In this document: piece after piece, positions 24,206 to 31,065 of the stretch
Layout: the number at the start of each line of letters is the position of its first letter
How positions within the stretch are numbered: the first letter of the stretch is position 1
Assembly: GCA_037131955.1 (NCBI GenBank)
Contig: JBAXQC010000030.1
Location: 1-31,065 of the forward strand
Length of the DNA: 31,065 bases
Direction: 5' to 3'
Source: CAIMMJ01 sp037131955
GTDB lineage: Bacteria > Bacteroidota > Bacteroidia > UBA4408
The notes under the pieces: generated by a model
Told to the model about the DNA's origin: nothing
Databases searched by the model: none
The model's input: the letters and a program-made list of their open reading frames with translations, nothing else
Program-made: the position numbers and the translations under genes

Positions 24206-26104
24206 TTGAATTTACTTTCGGTTGAAAACCTCTCTAAATCATTTGGAGAAAAAGATTTGTTTCAAAAAATAAATTTTGGAATTTCTATGGGCGATAAAGT
24301 TGCATTTATTGCACCAAACGGCTCGGGAAAATCTACTTTACTCTCCATTTTAAAAGGCAGTATTATTCCCGATGAAGGAAAAGTAACTTTTAGAAAAGAT
24401 AGTAGTATTGGCATCTTAAATCAAGATCCAGAAATGGACGGAAAAACCTTGGTTGTAAATTATCTTTTTGACGAAGGAATAAAAGCTGTTGCGCTGATCA
24501 AAGAATATGAGCTGTTATTAGAGACTATAGAAGAAAAAGGAATAAATACAAAATTAGAAAATGAAATTGTAAGACTCTCCAATGAAATTGAAGCAGAAAA
24601 TGCTTGGCAAATAGAACAAAAGATAAAACAAATTATTTCTAAATTAAACATTGGTAATCTTCACCAAGAAATAAAAACCTTAAGCGGTGGACAAAAGAAA
24701 AGATTAGCACTTGCGAAATTATTGATTAGTGAGCCAAATTTTTTAATTCTAGATGAGCCAACGAACCACCTTGACCAAGAAATGGTAGAATGGCTGGAAC
24801 AGTACCTCTCAAGAGAGAATTTTACTATTTTAATGGTAACACACGACAGGTACTTTTTGGATAATGTTTGCACTTCAATAATTGAATTAGACAATGGTCA
24901 GCTTTTTAATTACGAGGGCAATTTCGAGTATTTTTTAGAGAAAAAATCTGCCAGAGAACTTGCAGATAAAAGCGAAACTGAAAAAGCAAAAAACATATAC
25001 AGAAGAGAGTTAGAGTGGATAAGAAAAATGCCCAAAGCCAGAGGCACAAAATCTAAATCTAGAATTGATGCTTTTGAAAATTTAAAGGAAAAAGTTTCCG
25101 TAAAAAAATCACAAGAAGAAATTGAACTTTCCGTTAAAATGAACAGGATTGGAGGGAAAGTAATTGAACTAAAAAAACTAAACAAATCTTTTGACGAAAA
25201 ACTAATTTTAAAAGGTTTTGATTACACGTTTAAAACAGGAGAAAAAATAGGAATTGTTGGAAAAAACGGAGCCGGAAAATCTACCTTGCTAAATATGATC
25301 ATGGGAATTGAACAACCCGATTCTGGCAAAGTAAACATTGGCGAAACAATTGTATTTGGCTATTACTCGCAACAAGGATTGCTAAACTGCGATGAAAAAA
25401 GAGTGATTGAAGTAGTGAAAGATATTGCTGACGTTATTCCTTTAGCAAACGGAACAAAAGTTAGTGCATCGCAAATGCTTACCATGTTCAGGTTTGATGC
25501 AAATCAACAATATTCACTAGTTTCAAAACTAAGTGGTGGCGAAAAAAGAAGGTTGTTTTTGTTGACAATTTTAATGAAAAATCCAAACTTTTTAATTTTG
25601 GATGAGCCAACAAACGATTTGGATTTAATGACTCTTGCAACCTTGGAAGATTTTCTTCAAAACTTTGGTGGATGTTTATTGGTTGTGAGCCACGATAGGT
25701 ATTTTTTAGACAAAATGGTTGACCATCTTTTTGTTTTTGAAGGCGATGGAATAATAAAAGATTTTAATGGCACTTACAGAGAATATAAAATTTGGAAAGA
25801 ACAACAAAAAGAAAACAACCAAGAAACAAAAGTTACAGCTTTAGACTCACAAATTGAAATCCAAAAAATTGAAATCCAAAAAAAGAAAAACAAAATATCT
25901 TTCAAAGAAAAATTTGAACTTCAAACCATAGAAAAGGAAATTGAGGTTTTGGAAAAAGAAAAACAAGAACTCACCCAAAATTTATCAACAGAAAATGTAG
26001 ACCATTCAAAACTGATAGAGTGGAGCACAAGGATTCAAAAAATAGAAGAAAACTTAGAATTAAAAACATTCAGATGGATGGAACTATCTGAACTTGAAAA
26101 CTAA
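24206..26104 (+). CDS. ABC-F family ATPase, Uup-like
   Basis: A 632-residue cytoplasmic protein with two ABC cassettes and no membrane segments. Cassette 1 has APNGSGKST (37-44), LSGGQKKR (159-166) and LILDEPTNHLD (about 180-190). Cassette 2 has GKNGAGKST (about 350), LSGGEKRR and LILDEPTNDLD. The linker contains the ABC_tran_Xtn-like segment ELEWIRKMPKARGTKSKSR. A C-terminal coiled coil (about 545-632) resembles the Uup DNA-binding domain. ABC-F proteins act on ribosomes, and Uup also affects transposon excision. The start is a TTG at 24206-24208 giving MNLLSVENLSKSFG; the first in-frame ATG is at about residue 28 and would remove the first strand. A 15-base tandem duplication encodes IEIQKIEIQKK in the coiled coil. 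Confidence 0.93.
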   Translation: MNLLSVENLSKSFGEKDLFQKINFGISMGDKVAFIAPNGSGKSTLLSILKGSIIPDEGKVTFRKDSSIGILNQDPEMDGKTLVVNYLFDEGIKAVALIKEYELLLETIEEKGINTKLENEIVRLSNEIEAENAWQIEQKIKQIISKLNIGNLHQEIKTLSGGQKKRLALAKLLISEPNFLILDEPTNHLDQEMVEWLEQYLSRENFTILMVTHDRYFLDNVCTSIIELDNGQLFNYEGNFEYFLEKKSARELADKSETEKAKNIYRRELEWIRKMPKARGTKSKSRIDAFENLKEKVSVKKSQEEIELSVKMNRIGGKVIELKKLNKSFDEKLILKGFDYTFKTGEKIGIVGKNGAGKSTLLNMIMGIEQPDSGKVNIGETIVFGYYSQQGLLNCDEKRVIEVVKDIADVIPLANGTKVSASQMLTMFRFDANQQYSLVSKLSGGEKRRLFLLTILMKNPNFLILDEPTNDLDLMTLATLEDFLQNFGGCLLVVSHDRYFLDKMVDHLFVFEGDGIIKDFNGTYREYKIWKEQQKENNQETKVTALDSQIEIQKIEIQKKKNKISFKEKFELQTIEKEIEVLEKEKQELTQNLSTENVDHSKLIEWSTRIQKIEENLELKTFRWMELSELEN

Positions 26105-26110
26105 AAATTT

Positions 26111-27151
26111 ATGTCGTATTTTTCAAAAAACAAATTCAATTTTTTTTCACTTTTTATCGGAGTATTTTCTTTACTGTTTGTTTCTTTTTCATGTCAAACA
26201 AAATCAAAAAAAACTGAGCCAAAGGAAAGTATTTCAACCAATCCACAACAAGCAATTCTTGATGCCAAATTAAAAAACAATCCTACAAATGCCGACGCTT
26301 GGTACGAAAGAGCTGTATTTTTTTTAGACAAGAAAAATGTTGGTAAAGCAGCAGAAGATATAAACCAAGCTTTAGATTTGGATACAACAAAAGCAGCCTA
26401 TTTTTTAGTTGCAGCAGACATTCATTTGCTCACAAACAATTCTGGAAAATGTAAAATTGCACTTGAAAAATGTTTGCAAATAGAACCAACTAATTTAGAT
26501 GCATTATCAAAAATGTCAGAATTGTATTTATTTGTAGGACAAAATAAAACATCCTTAGATTATGCTGGAAAGGTTCTTGAAATAGACAAAAATCAAAAAA
26601 AAGTGCTTTTTTTAATTGGAATGAATCAAAAAGAAATTGGCGATACGGGCAAAGCTATTTATGCCTTTCAAAGAGCAATAGAAATAGACCAAAATTATTT
26701 TGATGCCTATATTCAATTAGGAATTTTATACGGACAAAAAAAGAATCCACTGTGTTTAGAATATTACAGAACAGCGTCAACAATTAATCCTAAAAGTGCT
26801 GAGCCTTATTACAACTCAGGCGTTTACTTTCAGCAAAAAGGCAAAACAAAAGAAGCAATTAACAACTACACCAAAGCAACAGAATTGAATCCTAAATTTA
26901 AAAACACTTGGTATAACTTGGGTGTAATTTATCTTACAACAATTAACGATTACAAAGTTGCACTTTCTTATTTTAACAAGGTAATAGAGTTGGATCCAAA
27001 TTTTGAGCAAGCATATTATATGAAAGGACTTACCTACGAAAGAATGAATAATCTTTCTTCGGCCGAAAGTTTTTATACGCAAGCAATGCAAATAAAACCA
27101 GATTACGAAGATGCCTTTGAAGCTCTTAAAAGATTAAAAAGAAGTTTATGA
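26111..27151 (+). CDS. TPR-repeat lipoprotein
   Basis: A 346-residue envelope lipoprotein with an N-terminal signal ending in SFSC, so it is lipidated on a cysteine near residue 28. A short Lys/Glu/Ser linker is followed by about eight tandem tetratricopeptide repeats filling residues 50-340. Examples are NADAWYERAVFFLDKKNVGKAAEDI, YFDAYIQLGILYGQKK and FKNTWYNLGVIYLTTINDYKVAL. TPR arrays are protein-binding scaffolds and no catalytic domain is present. It starts 6 bases after the ABC-F gene and its TGA overlaps the next ATG (ATGA), indicating translational coupling to the CruF-family gene. The partner protein is unknown. Confidence 0.87.
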   Translation: MSYFSKNKFNFFSLFIGVFSLLFVSFSCQTKSKKTEPKESISTNPQQAILDAKLKNNPTNADAWYERAVFFLDKKNVGKAAEDINQALDLDTTKAAYFLVAADIHLLTNNSGKCKIALEKCLQIEPTNLDALSKMSELYLFVGQNKTSLDYAGKVLEIDKNQKKVLFLIGMNQKEIGDTGKAIYAFQRAIEIDQNYFDAYIQLGILYGQKKNPLCLEYYRTASTINPKSAEPYYNSGVYFQQKGKTKEAINNYTKATELNPKFKNTWYNLGVIYLTTINDYKVALSYFNKVIELDPNFEQAYYMKGLTYERMNNLSSAESFYTQAMQIKPDYEDAFEALKRLKRSL

Positions 27152-27810
27152 TTTCTGCACTCTCCAAAATTCAGAGTAAACCCAATCTTTCTAAATTATT
27201 TTTAAGCATTTTTTATGGAGTTGGAATTGCCGGATTAATTTTTTTTCCTGAGAAAATTCTTCCCTTTTCATTTATGATTTTGTTGATGAACTTCATTTTT
27301 ATTTTGCTTTTTGAAACCAATTTAGATTCCAACAAAATAAAATATTTCTTATTTGTTATAGCCGCTTCGTTTGCAATAGAAATGATTGGCGTGGGAAGTG
27401 GAAAAATATTTGGAAGCTATTATTATGGTAAATCTCTGGGATTCTCACTTAAAAATGTTCCGCTAATTATTGGTATCAATTGGCTGGTTTTGGTTTTAGG
27501 TATCGTAAACATTTTATCCAATTTTAAAATAACCAACGATATAGTATTTTCTTTATGTGGTGGCATTTTTATGGTAGCACTTGATGGCCTTATGGAGAGA
27601 GTTGCCCCAGTTCTCGATTATTGGAATTTCTTTGGAGAAACTGCTCCACTAAAAAACTACATAGCCTGGTTTATTATTTCTTTTTTCTTTTTCTTTTTAT
27701 TCAGGGCAATGAACCTTAAATCTGAAAATAAAATTTCTGGCTTTATTTATATAATTCAATTTATTTTCTTTGTAATTGCAAACGTAATTTTTTGGAACAA
27801 AACAATATAA
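27148..27810 (+). CDS. CruF-family carotenoid biosynthesis membrane protein
   Basis: A 220-residue inner-membrane protein with about six or seven hydrophobic helices. The diagnostic stretch of the carotenoid biosynthesis protein family (PF04240, formerly DUF422) is present: FAIEMIGVGSGKIFGSYYYGKSLG, then VPLIIGINWLVLVLG, and later ALDGLMERVAPVLDYWNF. Characterised relatives hydrate psi ends or C50 intermediates (CruF, bisanhydrobacterioruberin hydratase), but the substrate here cannot be told from sequence. It is coupled by an ATGA overlap to the TPR gene and lies 71 bases before crtZ, which supports a carotenoid role. Confidence 0.82.
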   Translation: MISALSKIQSKPNLSKLFLSIFYGVGIAGLIFFPEKILPFSFMILLMNFIFILLFETNLDSNKIKYFLFVIAASFAIEMIGVGSGKIFGSYYYGKSLGFSLKNVPLIIGINWLVLVLGIVNILSNFKITNDIVFSLCGGIFMVALDGLMERVAPVLDYWNFFGETAPLKNYIAWFIISFFFFFLFRAMNLKSENKISGFIYIIQFIFFVIANVIFWNKTI

Positions 27811-27881
27811 AAAAGAGACTAAAACTAAAAAACTTTTATCAAATTGAAGTGTTTAAAAATTAGAACAAACAATAAATTAAG

Positions 27882-28346
27882 ATGCTAATTAACCTTTTTA
27901 TTACACTTGCCACATTTATATTTATGGAATTTATGGCATGGTTTACACACAAATTTGTGATGCATGGATTTCTTTGGTATTTGCATAGAGACCACCACCA
28001 AGGTCACGATGGGTTTTTTGAGAAGAACGATGCTTTCTTTTTGATATTTGCAGTGCCAAGTGCATACTGTTTTGTTACCGGTATAATAAACAGTGACTTT
28101 AGGTTATTTGTAGGAATTGGAATTGCCTTGTATGGATTTGCATATTTCCTAGTACACGACGTAATTATACATCAACGCTTTAAATGGTTGCGAAATTTAG
28201 ACAACGATTACATAAAGGCAATCAGAAGGGCCCATAAAATTCATCACAAACACTTGGGCAAAGAACAGGGAGAAAATTTTGGAATGTTGGTTGTTCCTCA
28301 AAAATATTTTAGAGAAGCAAAAAAGAATTTTACAAAGAGTAGTTAG
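27882..28346 (+). CDS. crtZ: Beta-carotene hydroxylase CrtZ
   Basis: A 154-residue inner-membrane di-iron hydroxylase of the fatty acid hydroxylase superfamily that adds 3-hydroxyl groups to beta-ionone rings, for example beta-carotene to zeaxanthin. The histidine clusters of the metal site are intact: HKFVMH (23-28), HRDHH (35-39), HDVIIHQRF and HKIHHKH. About four hydrophobic helices surround them. Length (150-180) and spacing match bacterial CrtZ. It follows the CruF-family gene in the same direction. Other carotenoid genes (crtB, crtI, crtY) are not in this window. Confidence 0.94.
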   Translation: MLINLFITLATFIFMEFMAWFTHKFVMHGFLWYLHRDHHQGHDGFFEKNDAFFLIFAVPSAYCFVTGIINSDFRLFVGIGIALYGFAYFLVHDVIIHQRFKWLRNLDNDYIKAIRRAHKIHHKHLGKEQGENFGMLVVPQKYFREAKKNFTKSS

Positions 28347-28458
28347 CTTTTAATACAAAGTCAAAATAATTCGAGTTTACTTAATTTTATTTTTACAGCA
28401 CTTTTCTATTTATCCATTTTTTGCCTCTAATATAATTTCTTTATTTTCTTTAAATCAA

Positions 28459-28466
28459 TATATTTG
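28459..28466 (+). promoter_or_regulatory. Candidate -7 box for the HhH barrel gene
   Basis: TATATTTG is an exact TAnnTTTG match ending 11 bases before the ATG at 28478. No TTG lies at the ideal -33 distance, and the nearest (28421-28423) is too far. The 131-base gap after crtZ has no terminator hairpin that I can see. Confidence 0.4.
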
Positions 28467-28477
28467 GCTATTCAATA

Positions 28478-30589
28478 ATGAAGTCAAATAAATTCTCACT
28501 TTTTATTTTCATTCTTATTAGTCCAATACTTGTTATTGCACAAGAACTACCGCAGGGTGGCAAAGACCAACAAAACAACATCGAACAAAACATCGAAAAC
28601 ATTATAGAAAATACAGATAATCCAGATTTGGATTACACCAATTTAATTGATGTATTAAATAATTTTAAAACAAATCCTATAAACCTAAACAACACCACAC
28701 CCGAAGAATTAAAAGAACTTGGACTCTTATCAGACATTCAAATAAATAATTTATTTGTGCACCTCAAAAAAAATGGAAAACTATTGGTGATTTATGAATT
28801 GCAATCAATAGAAGGATTTAGTTTGGATGTTATTGATAAAATCATTCCTTATGTTTACGTGAACGACAACTTTAAAAATTTAAATATCTCGTTCAAAGAA
28901 TTATTCAAAAGAGGAAAAAACACTTTAGACCTAAGAACTCAAAGAATTTTAGAAAATCAAACGGGCTATTCGCAAGCCAGCGATTCACTGCTATTGGCAA
29001 AACCAAATAGCCGATACTTAGGGAATCCGTATAGAAATTTTACCAGGTACAGATTTAATTATGGAAACAAAGTTCAATGGGGTTTTACCGGAGAGAAAGA
29101 CCAAGGTGAAGAGTTTTTTAAAGGTTCGCAAAAACAAGGTTTCGATTTTTATAGCGGATACGTCTATTTAAAGGAAATAAAAAATTTTAAGGCAATTGCT
29201 GTTGGCGATTTTAGAGCTCAGTTTGGTCAAGGGCTTGTTCTTTGGACAGATTTAGCATACGCCAAAACAACCGATATTATTCAATTTAAAAGAAGCGCCA
29301 AAGGAATTAGAGGATACAATTCCATCAATGAAAATCAATTTCTTAGAGGGGTTGGAATTACTTATCAAGTAGTAAAAAATGTAGAGGCAAGTATCATTGC
29401 TTCTCAAAAATTTAGAGATGCAAATGTGCCAGCAGGCAGTGATACTCTTAATCTTTTATCTGCCGATGAATTTACATCCTTTCAGTTAACGGGTTTTCAT
29501 AGAACTCCCGGAGAACTTCAAGACCGAAGGAGTTTAAAAGAAACAGTGTTAGGAGGTAACGTTTCTTATAAATCTCGACGATTTAATGTGGGTTTAACAG
29601 CCGTTACAATGAACTACAACAGAAATTTTTTGCCCAGTACGCAGCTCTACAACATCTACAATTTTTCTGGCAATCAAAATTCAAACATTGGGGTTGATTT
29701 TAATTATGTGTATAAAAACCTAAACTGCTACGGCGAAGCTGCTCAAAGCTCTAATGGAGGAAGAGCCTTAGTTTCGGGTGCATTAATCACATTAGACCCT
29801 AAGTTTTTTATTCACATGGTGTATAGAAATTACGACAAAGAATACCAAGCCATTTACACCAGAGGTTTTGGCGAATCCATAGGAACACAAAATGAAAAAG
29901 GGTTTATTACTGGCTTTAATTTTAAACCCATTCAATCTGTCACAATTTCGGGCTACCTAGATAGATTTGAATTCCCCTATTTAAAATATAGAGTAGATGC
30001 TCCAACCCAAGGCTACGATTGGCTTGTATTGGCAGATTGGTCGCCTACAAAAAAAGTTCAACTTAATGCCAGGTACAGAAAAAGAGTAAAGCCTAGAAAT
30101 ACTCCCGGAACTAACGAATTAAGCATTGACGAACAATTTGCAGTTTCACAAGAAAACATAAGATTTAATTTTGTTTATACACTTACTCCCAATGTTCGAT
30201 TAAAAAACAGACTTGAGTTCAACAGTGTATTTCCGGGTGATGTAAAAGCAAAAGCATTTTTATTTTATCAAGATGTAAACTACAAAAAACAAGGGAGCAA
30301 ATGGTCGGGAAGCGTAAGGTATGCAATCTTTGATGCTCCAGATTTCGATGCAAGAGTATTTATGCTCGAAACAGATGTGCCGTATTCTTTTTCGTTTCCT
30401 TCGCTCATAGGAAAAGGACAACGTTTTTATTTTTTAATAAACTACGACATTTCCAAAAATTTCGAAATTTGGGTAAGGTATTCTCAAACATACTATCAAG
30501 GGGCTACCTATTTAAACTTTGGAACCTTAAACGAAAGCAAGGGTCCATTAAGAAGCGAAGCTAAAATACATGTAAGGTATAAGTTTTAG
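28478..30589 (+). CDS. Outer-membrane beta-barrel protein with N-terminal helix-hairpin-helix motifs
   Basis: A 703-residue exported protein with a signal peptide ending near IAQ (about residue 22), then a Gln/Asn/Glu-rich linker (23-50). Two ComEA-type helix-hairpin-helix units follow (about 55-127): NPINLNNTTPEELKELGLLSDIQINNL and LLVIYELQSIEGFSLDVIDKIIPYV. Residues from about 135 onward look like a large barrel: many alternating strands (YRFNYGNKVQWGFTGEKD, GFDFYSGYVYLKE, FRAQFGQGLVLWTDLAY) ending in EAKIHVRYKF with a terminal aromatic, as in outer-membrane proteins. Conserved Bacteroidota proteins of about 700 residues share this layout, and their function is not established to my knowledge. 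HhH motifs usually bind DNA, so a surface or uptake role is tempting but unproven. They could equally be a protein-binding plug. Confidence 0.8.
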   Translation: MKSNKFSLFIFILISPILVIAQELPQGGKDQQNNIEQNIENIIENTDNPDLDYTNLIDVLNNFKTNPINLNNTTPEELKELGLLSDIQINNLFVHLKKNGKLLVIYELQSIEGFSLDVIDKIIPYVYVNDNFKNLNISFKELFKRGKNTLDLRTQRILENQTGYSQASDSLLLAKPNSRYLGNPYRNFTRYRFNYGNKVQWGFTGEKDQGEEFFKGSQKQGFDFYSGYVYLKEIKNFKAIAVGDFRAQFGQGLVLWTDLAYAKTTDIIQFKRSAKGIRGYNSINENQFLRGVGITYQVVKNVEASIIASQKFRDANVPAGSDTLNLLSADEFTSFQLTGFHRTPGELQDRRSLKETVLGGNVSYKSRRFNVGLTAVTMNYNRNFLPSTQLYNIYNFSGNQNSNIGVDFNYVYKNLNCYGEAAQSSNGGRALVSGALITLDPKFFIHMVYRNYDKEYQAIYTRGFGESIGTQNEKGFITGFNFKPIQSVTISGYLDRFEFPYLKYRVDAPTQGYDWLVLADWSPTKKVQLNARYRKRVKPRNTPGTNELSIDEQFAVSQENIRFNFVYTLTPNVRLKNRLEFNSVFPGDVKAKAFLFYQDVNYKKQGSKWSGSVRYAIFDAPDFDARVFMLETDVPYSFSFPSLIGKGQRFYFLINYDISKNFEIWVRYSQTYYQGATYLNFGTLNESKGPLRSEAKIHVRYKF

Positions 30590-30731
30590 TTTTTACTTAA
30601 CATTTACTAGCACCAATTTTTATCTAGTCGAACCTCAAATTCTCTTAAGCTCAATAGAATTAATTGATGTGGATGAAAATATAGGATTTAAATCTACCGT
30701 TTTCATGTCAAAATTATTAAAAACATGATAT
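30590..30731. other. Gene-free A/T-rich spacer
   Basis: This 142-base stretch follows the HhH barrel gene. I see no coding potential, no tRNA and no convincing terminator. The best structure is a 6-bp inverted pair, AATTCT/AGAATT, around 30646-30670, which is too weak to call. Confidence 0.5.
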
Positions 30732-30970
30732 TTTTTCGGAGCGAAAAACGGCCTCATTTTATCTGGTTATTTTTGTGCAGCAAAATGCGGGAACCTTTTG
30801 GGAAGTTGAGAGCTTGCCTCGAAAATCGCCCAAAAGGTCGCAATTTTGCAAGCGAAAATAATTCCGACAAAGGAGGAAAAGATAAAATGAAGCCTTGTTC
30901 GCCGCGGCGAATTTCTTGTTTACTTCTTTGTTTCAAGACAAAGAAGTGAATGGGTTTGGGCAAAGCCCAA
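30732..30970. repeat. Highly structured intergenic element of nested inverted repeats
   Basis: Within about 240 bases there are six inverted repeats. (1) TTTTTCG/CGAAAAA at 30732-30738 and 30742-30748. (2) An outer arm GGCCTCATTTTATC (30750-30763) pairing at 13 of 14 positions with GATAAAATGAAGCC (30881-30894). (3) Nested inside it, GCAAAATGCG (30780-30789) with CGCAATTTTGC (30839-30849, one bulge), continuing inward to CCTTTTGGG (30794-30802) with CCCAAAAGG (30829-30837). (4) A 14-base palindrome TTCGCCGCGGCGAA (30898-30911). (5) ACTTCTTTGT/ACAAAGAAGT (30922-30931, 30938-30947). (6) TTGGGC AAA GCCCAA (30956-30970). It is GC-richer than its surroundings. Open frames on both strands follow from the symmetry and resemble no protein I know. 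I recall similar multi-copy intergenic repeats in Bacteroidota genomes. It could be a MITE/REP-like element or a structured RNA. Confidence 0.7.
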
Positions 30971-31009
30971 TGAAAACAATCCAAATATGACTTTTTGATG
31001 CTCAACTAA

Positions 31010-31065
31010 TTACTTCCCAATAATCAACTCTAATTTCTGCAACCTCTTTTCTAAATCTTTAAAAG
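31010..31065 (-). CDS. Partial CDS: C-terminus of a coiled-coil protein
   Basis: Reading leftwards from the window edge, the minus strand encodes FKDLEKRLQKLELIIGK and then a TAA at 31010-31012. The heptad pattern of Leu/Ile with Lys, Glu and Gln is that of a coiled-coil end, as found at the C-terminus of many tail-fibre/S74-type and other surface proteins. Only about 18 codons are visible, so the gene cannot be identified. The structured element begins about 40 bases past its stop. Confidence 0.5.
   Translation of the reverse strand, partial: FKDLEKRLQKLELIIGK

Noticed and set aside
24460..25185. Minus-strand frames of 63-91 codons inside the ABC-F gene
   Set aside because: They are antisense shadows rich in Ser and Phe, as expected opposite Lys/Glu-rich coding DNA.
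25853..25882. 15-base tandem duplication in the ABC-F gene
   Set aside because: It stays in frame within a coiled coil (IEIQKIEIQKK) and is an ordinary coding repeat, not a mobile or regulatory element.
30725..31005. Open reading frames of 74 and 83 codons on opposite strands over the structured element
   Set aside because: They are created by the inverted-repeat symmetry, have no recognisable domain, and overlap each other almost completely. I treat the region as a repeat or RNA candidate, not as genes.

Overview
The window is AT-rich, densely coding DNA from a member of the Bacteroidota. The evidence is a core type IX secretion (T9SS)/gliding locus (porV, porU, a porP/sprF-family gene, gldJ), a subtilase ending in a T9SS type A sorting domain, outer-membrane beta-barrel and PD40/TPR proteins typical of this phylum, and Bacteroidota-like -7 promoter boxes (TAnnTTTG). 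I cannot name a genus. I saw no rRNA, tRNA, CRISPR array, insertion sequence or phage genes.

Left part (1-9058): on the minus strand lie the first codons of a truncated secreted protein (1-56), a small conserved hypothetical, a secreted VWA-domain protein, an outer-membrane barrel with a charged Lys/Ala/Glu tail, a secreted S8 protease and tilS. Reading away from tilS on the plus strand is a TPR/PD40 envelope protein with a degenerate OmpA-like end. It converges with ispF almost stop to stop.

T9SS block (9060-17502): porU, porV and ispF read on the minus strand. The porP/sprF-family gene and gldJ read divergently on the plus strand. PorU and PorV form the outer-membrane module that cleaves and attaches T9SS cargo, PorP is an outer-membrane component, and GldJ is the SUMF1-fold lipoprotein needed for gliding and secretion in flavobacteria. 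The S8 protease upstream is a likely client. A strong intrinsic terminator closes gldJ. The porU/porP divergent gap has a good promoter overlapping a perfect 10-bp inverted repeat.

Right part (17550-30589): a three-gene tripartite ABC efflux-type operon (adaptor lipoprotein, FtsX-type permease, ATPase) faces a Pif1-like helicase with a C-terminal helix-turn-helix. A co-directional run follows: upp, a DinB-fold protein, an ABC-F ATPase, a TPR lipoprotein, a CruF-family carotenoid protein and crtZ. The last complete gene is an outer-membrane barrel with N-terminal helix-hairpin-helix motifs. The CruF/CrtZ pair suggests a hydroxylated carotenoid pigment.

Right end (30590-31065): the only gene-free stretch over 300 bases. 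It holds a GC-richer element (about 30732-30970) built almost entirely of nested and serial inverted repeats, which I regard as the least explained sequence here, followed by the C-terminal codons of a truncated minus-strand coiled-coil protein. Most of the rest is recognisable Bacteroidota core or envelope biology. I did not find a clear-cut new multi-gene system, and the findings list the places where something undescribed could sit.
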